A stretch of DNA of 50,293 nt from an uncultured Flavobacteriia bacterium (GTDB taxonomy: Bacteria > Bacteroidota > Bacteroidia > Flavobacteriales_D > Crocinitomicaceae): assembly GCA_937975705.1 (NCBI GenBank), contig CALJTX010000017.1:1-50293 (forward strand), in the 5' to 3' direction. The position numbers and the translations under genes are program-made. The first letter of the stretch is position 1, and each line of letters opens with the position of its first letter. Below the pieces are notes generated by a model. The model had not been told where the DNA came from. It did no database searches and saw only the letters and a program-made list of their open reading frames with translations. This document shows positions 25,901 through 32,525 of the stretch, piece by piece.

Positions 25901-27266
25901 CACCATCGAACGCAAAAATGCCGACGGTACAGAGCGCGTGATCGTTGTGGGTCGTTCTGCCGAATTGCGTATTACCGATGAGAAAACAGGTATTGTTGTC
26001 ATGACCGCAAACGTTCCTTACGGTTCTGATTTGATGGTTAAAAACAACACCAAAATCAAAAAAGGTGATGTCATTTGTAAATGGGATCCATACAATGCCC
26101 TCATCATTGGCGAAGTAGCTGGTAAAGTAGTATTCGATGGTATCATCGAAAACATCACTTACCGCGAGGAAGTCGATGAGCAAACAGGCTTTACCGAAAA
26201 AGTAATTATCGAATCACGCGACAAGAAAAAATCGCCTGCAATTCACATCATCGATCCTAAAACCAAAGAGATCCTCCGCGAATACTCTATTCCGGTCAAT
26301 GCACACATCTCAGTTGCAGAAGGCGATAAAATTGTGGCAGGAGACATCCTCGTTAAAATCCCGCGTTCAGCAGGTAAAACAGGGGATATCACCGGTGGTC
26401 TTCCACGTGTAACTGAATTATTCGAAGCGAGAAATCCATCGAATCCAGCTGTTGTGTCAGAAATTGATGGTACTGCCACTTACGGAACAGTGAAGAGAGG
26501 TAACCGCGAAATCATCATCACGTCTAAACTTGGTGAAATTCGCAAGTATCTTGTTCCACTTTCCAAGCATATTTTGGTGCAGCAAAACGACTACGTTCGT
26601 GCAGGACAACCGCTATCAGACGGTGCAATTACACCAAACGACATCCTCAACATTGAAGGTCCGACAAAAGTACAAGAGTACATTGTCAATGAAATTCAAG
26701 AGGTATATCGTTTACAAGGTGTAAAAATCAACGACAAGCACTTCGAAGTTATTGTGCGTCAAATGATGTTGAAAGCCGAAATCATCGAATCTGGTGATAC
26801 ACGCTTCCTCGAAGGACAAAGCGTTCATAAAGCAGACATCATGGAAGCCAACGACGAGTTGTACGGTCAAATGTTTGTAATTGACGCTGGAGACTCTACT
26901 GAGTTGCACAAAGGTCAGTTAGTGAGCGTACGCCGTTTGCGCGATGAGAACTCACGTTTGAAGCGCGAAGACAAACAACTCATTGAAGCACGCGAAGCCA
27001 TGCCAGCAACATCAACACCTTTGTTGCAAGGTATTACCCGCGCTTCACTTCAAACGCAATCTTTCATTTCTGCCGCATCTTTCCAAGAGACCACAAAAGT
27101 GCTCAACGAAGCTGCGATCTCAGGAAAAGAAGACCATTTGTTGGGCTTGAAAGAAAACGTAATTGTTGGTCACCTCATTCCGGCAGGAACAGGTGTGCGC
27201 AACTTCCAAAATCTTATCGTTGGTTCGAAAGAAGCGTACGAAGATTTAGTGGAGCAGGCACAATAA
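22968..27266 (+). CDS. rpoC: DNA-directed RNA polymerase beta' subunit
   Basis: The product is the 1432-residue beta' subunit. The active-site motif [14 protein letters not shown] has the metal-binding Asp at residues 480, 482 and 484. The N-terminal zinc site is [20 protein letters not shown]. The second zinc site is formed by C in NDCGTL and the cluster [16 protein letters not shown]. The trigger-loop region [19 protein letters not shown] is conserved. Length is normal for Bacteroidota. It is the last gene of the operon and is followed by a strong terminator. Confidence 0.98.
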   Translation: [1432 protein letters not shown]

Positions 27267-27286
27267 GCCAATTCAAATTTAAATTC

Positions 27287-27316
27287 AAAAGGCGGTCTGT
27301 AAAGACCGCCTTTTTT
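27287..27316 (+). terminator. rpoC terminator, probably bidirectional
   Basis: AAAAGGCGGTCT (27287-27298) is the exact reverse complement of AGACCGCC plus TTTT, with a 4-base loop and a T-run after it. The - strand copy also ends in four T, so it may also stop transcripts of recG, which converges on it. Confidence 0.88.
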
Positions 27317-27378
27317 GTTTTCGTTTGATGCATAATTATTTTAGAGTAAAAATAGTTCTTGATTTCCGATGACCTTTT

Positions 27379-29475
27379 TTATGAAATTCTTCCCCAGTTG
27401 GGTTTATTTTTCAGGACTTCGCGCAAGGCTTGATTCAAAAGTGTGTTTTCGGGTGAAATCAATTGAGGATCTGCTGCTAAAATTTCACGCGCTTTATCAC
27501 GGGCCAACTGCACGAGTTGCCCATCTTTGGCTAAATCGGCAATTTTTAAGGCCAGCGCACCGCTTTGTTGGGTACCCATGAGGTCTCCGGGGCCGCGCAA
27601 CTGCAAGTCAACTTCAGCAAGTACAAAACCATCATTGCTAGCAACCATCGTATCCATGCGCTTCTGCGCTTCTTTGGAAATACCGTCGCCCGTCATTAAA
27701 ATACAATACGATTTTTCAGCGCCACGGCCAACACGGCCGCGCAATTGATGCAACTGCGAGAGCCCAAAGCGCTCAGCACTTTCAATGACCATTACCGACG
27801 CATTAGGGACGTTAACACCAACCTCAATGACTGTGGTCGCTACCATGATATGTGTTTGTCCGTGTACGAAAGCTTGCATGGCGGCCTCTTTGTCGGCAGG
27901 CTTCATTTTACCGTGAACAATGCTGATCTGAAAACCTTGAGGTTTGAAAAAATCCTCTATTTGCGCGTAGCCTTCCTCTAAATTTTTAAAGTCTAGTTTT
28001 TCTGATTCTTGAATCAGTGGATAAACGACATACGCCTGCCGACCCAGTTGCACTTGTTCGAGGATAAAACTAAAGAGTTTGCTGCGGTGATTTTCACGGC
28101 GGTGAATGGTGTGAATCGGTTTTCTTCCGGGCGGTAGTTCGTCGATGACAGACACATCGAGGTCACCGTAAAAGGTCATGGCGAGTGTACGCGGGATAGG
28201 CGTTGCCGTCATGATGAGTACATGCGGTGGAGTGGTGTTTTTACGCCACATTTTAGCGCGTTGTGCCACACCAAAACGGTGTTGTTCATCAATTACCACC
28301 AATCCGAGGTTTTTAAATTGAACGGTATCTTCTAGCAAAGCGTGTGTCCCGATCAGTAATTGAATCTCGCCATTGAGCAAGCCTTCATGGATAAGACTGC
28401 GTTCTGCTTTTTTAGTGGAACCTGTTAAAAGGGCCACTCGAATATCCATTTTTGCAAGTAGCTCACTGATGCCGATGAAATGCTGTGTTGCTAAAATTTC
28501 TGTGGGCGCCATTAACGCGCCTTGTAGGTTGTTGCCAATGGCGAGTAGCAAGCTCAGGAGCGCAACTAACGTTTTACCGCTCCCAACATCTCCTTGGAGC
28601 AGTCGATTCATATGACTCCCGGCGCCTAAATCTTTTCTGATTTCTTTGAGAACGCGCTTTTGTGCGTTGGTGAGTTCGAATGGCAGGTGATGTTGATAAA
28701 ATTCATTGAATGCGGCACCTACTTCCTTTAAAGTATAGCCTTTGAGCTTTTTATTTTGAATGCCTTTGCGCAGGAGCAATTCGAGTTGCAAAAAGAATAA
28801 TTCCTCCCATTTCAAGCGATATCTTGCTGCTTTTATCAGTATTTCAGAACTGGGCTGATGGATTTCTCGCAGGGCTTTGATGCGGGGTAAGAGGTTGAGT
28901 TCAGTGCAAATTGCAGCAGGTAATGATTCTGGAATTTGATTGGCAAGCTGTTCAAATAGGTTAGCGATGAGTTTGCTTAACCCTTTACTGTGCAGTCCTT
29001 TATGCTGACACTTTTCTGTACTCGGATAAAATGCCTCAAAACCCTTTCTTTCTAAACCTGGTACGACTTTGAGTAATTCGGGGTGGGGGATATTCCAATT
29101 ATTTTGAAAAAATTTAGGCTTGCCAAAAACGATGAATTCGTCTTGGACATTAAGGTTTCCTTTGATCCATTGAAAGCCTTGAAACCAGACTAAATCGATA
29201 GTTCCCGACCCATCGGTAAATCGGGCTTGAAGTTTTTTGTGTCGGCCGGTGCCAATTTCGCTGATGTGCGTAAGCCGTCCTTTGAGCTGTACGTATTGGT
29301 CTTCGGCTCTGATGTGCGCGATTTCATGAAAACTACTACGGTCTTGATACCGATAAGGAAAATGAAAGAGCAGGTCTTGGAATGTATAAATACCAAGCTC
29401 TTCTTGTAGTGTTTGCGCTTTTTGCGGTCCAACTCCTTTCAGGTAGGCAATGGGCGTAGCGAGGAGCGCGTTCAT
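27379..29475 (-). CDS. recG: ATP-dependent DNA helicase RecG
   Basis: This 698-residue helicase remodels stalled replication forks and Holliday junctions. An N-terminal wedge/OB domain includes DLLFHFPYRYQDRS and the OB strand VQLKGRLTHISEIG. The helicase core has Walker A GDVGSGKT, the box VVIDEQHRFG, TATPIPRTLAMTFYGDLDVS, and the late motif QLHQLRGRVGRG. Length is normal. It follows accA by 6 bases on the same strand, so the two are co-transcribed, although their functions are unrelated. Confidence 0.97.
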   Translation of the reverse strand: MNALLATPIAYLKGVGPQKAQTLQEELGIYTFQDLLFHFPYRYQDRSSFHEIAHIRAEDQYVQLKGRLTHISEIGTGRHKKLQARFTDGSGTIDLVWFQGFQWIKGNLNVQDEFIVFGKPKFFQNNWNIPHPELLKVVPGLERKGFEAFYPSTEKCQHKGLHSKGLSKLIANLFEQLANQIPESLPAAICTELNLLPRIKALREIHQPSSEILIKAARYRLKWEELFFLQLELLLRKGIQNKKLKGYTLKEVGAAFNEFYQHHLPFELTNAQKRVLKEIRKDLGAGSHMNRLLQGDVGSGKTLVALLSLLLAIGNNLQGALMAPTEILATQHFIGISELLAKMDIRVALLTGSTKKAERSLIHEGLLNGEIQLLIGTHALLEDTVQFKNLGLVVIDEQHRFGVAQRAKMWRKNTTPPHVLIMTATPIPRTLAMTFYGDLDVSVIDELPPGRKPIHTIHRRENHRSKLFSFILEQVQLGRQAYVVYPLIQESEKLDFKNLEEGYAQIEDFFKPQGFQISIVHGKMKPADKEAAMQAFVHGQTHIMVATTVIEVGVNVPNASVMVIESAERFGLSQLHQLRGRVGRGAEKSYCILMTGDGISKEAQKRMDTMVASNDGFVLAEVDLQLRGPGDLMGTQQSGALALKIADLAKDGQLVQLARDKAREILAADPQLISPENTLLNQALREVLKNKPNWGRIS

Positions 29476-29481
29476 GGGAGT

Positions 29482-30438
29482 TTATTTCCAGAAGCCCATT
29501 TGGTTGAACTTCTCAATGCGTTCTGTGATGCGTTCTTCCGGCTGCTTTTGGTCAAGTTCTTGGAGATAGCCCAGAATTTTTCCACGCAAGATGCTAAACA
29601 TTTGTTCTTGATCGCGGTGTGCGCCATTTCCTGGCTCGCTAATGACGTCGTCTACCAAGCCATTTTGCTTCATGTCGGTGGAGGTCAGTTTGAGCGCAGC
29701 GGCAGCAATTTCTTTGTAGTTCCAAGAGCGCCACAAAATAGAGGAGCAACTTTCTGGAGAAATAACTGAATACCAAGTGTTTTCGAGCATCACGACTTTA
29801 TCGCCTACGCCTATGCCGAGCGCACCACCCGATGCACCTTCACCAATAATGATACAGATGACAGGTACTTTGAGACGCATCATTTCGTAGATATTGCGTG
29901 CAATCGCTTCTCCTTGACCGCGTTCTTCAGCTTCTAAACCTGGGAATGCGCCTGGTGTATCAATAAATGTAACGATGGGCTTATTGAATTTTTCGGCTAG
30001 CTTCATGAGGCGCAAGGCTTTGCGGTAACCTTCAGGATTTGGCATGCCGAAATTGCGGTATTGGCGCATTTTGGTATTGATTCCTTTTTGTTGGCCAATA
30101 AACATGACGGATCTGCCTTCGAGTAGTCCAAAACCACCTACCATTGCTTTGTCGTCTTTGACGCTGCGGTCGCCGTGGAGTTCTTGAAATTGGCCATTCG
30201 TGAGGGCATTGATGTAGGCCAACGTATAGGGTCTGTCTGGGTGACGAGAAAGTTGAACGCGTTGCCAAGGGGTGAGATTAGCGAATACTTCTTTGGTTTT
30301 TGCGGCAAGGACGTTCTCTAATTCAGCGATTTTGTCTTGCATGTCTACTTGAGTCTGCTCGCCTAATTCTCTGGTTTGCTGAATTTGTTCTTCAAGTTCG
30401 CGTAGTGGTTCTTCAAAATCCAAATAGGTTGTGCTCAT
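29482..30438 (-). CDS. accA: Acetyl-CoA carboxylase carboxyltransferase subunit alpha
   Basis: This 318-residue subunit, with AccD, transfers the carboxyl group from biotin to acetyl-CoA to make malonyl-CoA, the first step of fatty acid synthesis. Conserved blocks are TPWQRVQLSRHPDRPYTLAY, FGMPNPEGYRKALRLM, FIDTPGAFPGLEAEERGQGE and GEGASGGALGIGVGD. The frame extends to 30480, but the Met at 30438 gives the family start STTYLDFEEPLRELEEQI and lies 20 bases after a -7 box. It is divergent from ispE. Confidence 0.96.
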   Translation of the reverse strand: MSTTYLDFEEPLRELEEQIQQTRELGEQTQVDMQDKIAELENVLAAKTKEVFANLTPWQRVQLSRHPDRPYTLAYINALTNGQFQELHGDRSVKDDKAMVGGFGLLEGRSVMFIGQQKGINTKMRQYRNFGMPNPEGYRKALRLMKLAEKFNKPIVTFIDTPGAFPGLEAEERGQGEAIARNIYEMMRLKVPVICIIIGEGASGGALGIGVGDKVVMLENTWYSVISPESCSSILWRSWNYKEIAAAALKLTSTDMKQNGLVDDVISEPGNGAHRDQEQMFSILRGKILGYLQELDQKQPEERITERIEKFNQMGFWK

Positions 30439-30458
30439 AGTTTTCTTGTTTCGTGCAA

Positions 30459-30466
30459 CAAAAATA
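30459..30466 (-). promoter_or_regulatory. accA promoter, -7 box TATTTTTG
   Basis: This is an exact TAnnTTTG match on the - strand, 20 bases before the accA ATG. A near match for ispE (TATCTTTA, 30484-30491) lies close by on the + strand, so the two divergent promoters overlap within about 35 bases. Confidence 0.5.
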
Positions 30467-30497
30467 AGGATTTTCGCCAATTGCTTATCTTTACGAC

Positions 30498-31301
30498 ATG
30501 ATCTTGTATCCTCCAGCCAAAATCAATTTAGGTTTACACATAACCGCAAAGCGCCCCGATAGCTATCATGAAATTGAAACCATCATGGCGCAAACACCCC
30601 TCTGCGACATCCTTGAAATCACGGAAGCGGCAAGCGATTGCTTTGTGCAGACCGGCATTGACGTCCCTTCAGATGGCCAGCCAAATTTATGTCAGCGTGC
30701 TGTCGCCTTACTTCGCACTAAAAGAGAATTCCCAAACTTACAGATTCATTTGCGCAAGCAAATCCCTGTTGGAGCAGGCTTAGGAGGAGGTTCTGCAGAT
30801 GCAAGCTATACGCTATCAGGTGTGAATGCGCTGTTTGATTTGGGATTTTCAAGTGCTGAATTGGAAGATTTTGCCGCTCAATTGGGGAGCGATTGCCCTT
30901 TTTTTATAGCCGGTGGATTGCAACTGGCCAAGGGGAGGGGGGAGATATTGACCAAATTAGAACCACTCGGAAAAGCTGTTCATCTCGTTTTATGCAACCC
31001 ACAACTTCATGTTTCTACGGCAACTGCATATGCAGGTGTTCAACCCATTTCTGGGCGCCCATCTCTTCTAGAAACGCTTTCTAAAAAGGGTATTCAGGAC
31101 CTTAAAAACGACTTTGAAGTTTCTGTTTTTAAAGCACATCCAATCATTGATGCTTTAAAAAAGGAGCTTTATCATGCCGGAGCTACCTACGCTGCAATGT
31201 CGGGCAGTGGTTCTAGTGTTTTTGGGATTTTTGAGACAGAACCATTGTTGTCGGATAATTTGAAGCAAAAAGTGATCTACAATGGCCCTTGGTGCTACTG
31301 A
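30498..31301 (+). CDS. ispE: 4-diphosphocytidyl-2-C-methyl-D-erythritol kinase
   Basis: This 267-residue GHMP kinase phosphorylates CDP-methylerythritol in the MEP pathway of isoprenoid synthesis. The start ILYPPAKINLGLHITAKRPD supplies the conserved Lys, and D/YHEI follows. The ATP-binding glycine-rich loop is PVGAGLGGGSADA (residues 90-102). The late motif AAMSGSGSSVFGIF is also present. It presumably feeds quinone and undecaprenyl phosphate synthesis. It is divergent from accA with about 60 bases between the starts. Confidence 0.95.
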   Translation: MILYPPAKINLGLHITAKRPDSYHEIETIMAQTPLCDILEITEAASDCFVQTGIDVPSDGQPNLCQRAVALLRTKREFPNLQIHLRKQIPVGAGLGGGSADASYTLSGVNALFDLGFSSAELEDFAAQLGSDCPFFIAGGLQLAKGRGEILTKLEPLGKAVHLVLCNPQLHVSTATAYAGVQPISGRPSLLETLSKKGIQDLKNDFEVSVFKAHPIIDALKKELYHAGATYAAMSGSGSSVFGIFETEPLLSDNLKQKVIYNGPWCY

Positions 31302-31351
31302 AGCGGTGGCATTTTTTCACAGAAAACAAGTCGAAATTAACCTTGAATTTA

Positions 31352-31380
31352 TTGGATTTAGAAATATTTTTATATTTTTG
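31352..31380 (+). promoter_or_regulatory. Promoter of the SusE/F-like surface protein gene
   Basis: TTG (31352-31354), an 18-base spacer and TATTTTTG (31373-31380) fit both parts of the Bacteroidota promoter. The expected transcript starts near 31387 with an untranslated leader of about 43 bases. The gap between ispE and this gene (31302-31429) holds nothing else that I can see. Confidence 0.65.
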
Positions 31381-31429
31381 AACTTGTCAATCTGACACTA
31401 AGTATTATTAACCTATTAATTATTTAAGT

Positions 31430-32437
31430 ATGAAGAAAATTTTTACACTTTTAACGGCTCTTGTTTTAGGGTCTTCTGCCTTCGCACAATTTCCTGCGGT
31501 AGGTATCATCGGTTCTGCGGTTCCACCGTTTGACTGGTCTGCAGACGTAGACATGATCACTTTAGACGGTGAAATGTACGGAGCAATCGTTACTTGCGTT
31601 GCAGGTGAGGCAAAATTCCGTCAAGACGACGCATGGGCGATCAACTGGGGTGCTGCTGATTTCCCTGCAGGTGTAGGTGTACAAGATGGTCCAAATATTC
31701 CAGTTGCTGCTGGTACTTATATGGTCATCTTCAACCGTACAACTGGAATGTACAGCTTCCAAACTACTTTTGATGTAACTTACAAAGTAGACGTTACAAA
31801 CTACCTTGCATCAAACACATTGGCTGCAAACGGTATCCGCGTTGGTGGTAACTTTACAGACAACGGTGCTACTGTAGCTGCTGGTGCGGTTGCTAACTGG
31901 TCTCCTGCTGATGCTAACTCTGCATTGACAGACGAAGGTAACAACGTATGGTCTATCACAGTTACTTACCCTGTTGCTTCTTTGGGTGCTACTCAATTCT
32001 ACAAGTTCGTAAACGGTGACTGGGGTGCTAACGAAGGTACTGATGCTGCTAACACAATCGCAGTTGACTCTTGTGGTGTAGACGATGGTTCTGGTAACAT
32101 CAACCGTACTTACACTATCATGCCAGGTACTGTATGTTACGTTTGGGATGCTTGTACAGCTTGTGGTGTTTCAGTTGCTGAAAACGCAATTGCTAACCTT
32201 ACTGTAGCTCCAAACCCTGCAACTGATGTTGTCAACTTCACATTCGAAGCAAACAACGCTGCTGTTGCAACTGTAACAATTTTTGACCTTGCAGGTAAAG
32301 CTGTAGCTACTCAAACTGTTGCTACTTCTGCTACTACAACTGTAGAAATGAACACAACTGCATTGCAGGCTGGTTCTTACATCTACAACGTTGTTGCTGG
32401 TGACAAAGTTGCTACTGGTAAATTGATCAAGCAATAA
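31430..32437 (+). CDS. SusE/F-like glycan-binding protein with T9SS sorting domain
   Basis: This 335-residue exported protein has a signal peptide (MKKIFTLLTALVLGSSAFAQ). Residues 22-118 resemble one SusE/SusF starch-binding module (VGIIGSAVPPFDWSADVDM, GEAKFRQDDAWAINWG, IPVAAGTYMVIFNRTTGMYS). Residues 120-245 resemble a second starch-binding or E-set module (VGGNFTDNGA, YKFVNGDWGANEGT). The last 85 residues form a T9SS type A sorting domain (VAPNPATDVVNFTF to SYIYNVVAGDKVATGKLIK). There is no lipobox, so it probably reaches the surface by T9SS rather than as a lipoprotein like SusE/F. Codon use is as biased as that of tuf, implying very high expression. It has its own promoter and terminator. 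Confidence 0.82.
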   Translation: MKKIFTLLTALVLGSSAFAQFPAVGIIGSAVPPFDWSADVDMITLDGEMYGAIVTCVAGEAKFRQDDAWAINWGAADFPAGVGVQDGPNIPVAAGTYMVIFNRTTGMYSFQTTFDVTYKVDVTNYLASNTLAANGIRVGGNFTDNGATVAAGAVANWSPADANSALTDEGNNVWSITVTYPVASLGATQFYKFVNGDWGANEGTDAANTIAVDSCGVDDGSGNINRTYTIMPGTVCYVWDACTACGVSVAENAIANLTVAPNPATDVVNFTFEANNAAVATVTIFDLAGKAVATQTVATSATTTVEMNTTALQAGSYIYNVVAGDKVATGKLIKQ

Positions 32438-32456
32438 GCTTCAATTCAATGATTTC

Positions 32457-32489
32457 AAAAGCCTGGGTGAGTTTCACCCGGGCTTTTTT
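32457..32489 (+). terminator. Terminator after the SusE/F-like gene
   Basis: AAAAGCCTGGGTGA (32457-32470) pairs with TCACCCGGGCTTTT around a 3-base loop with one G-T pair, then a T-run. It separates the strongly expressed surface protein from the enzyme operon. Confidence 0.88.
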
Positions 32490-32511
32490 AGTCTTTGATT
32501 AATTCTTTTTA

Positions 32512-32519
32512 TAAATTTC
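32512..32519 (+). promoter_or_regulatory. Possible promoter of the glucan enzyme operon
   Basis: TAAATTTC matches TAnnTTTG at 7 of 8 positions, 6 bases before the ATG at 32526. A TTTG lies at 32494-32497, but with a 14-base spacer, shorter than usual. Read-through of the preceding terminator is the alternative source of transcription. Confidence 0.3.
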
Positions 32520-32525
32520 TTTGTG

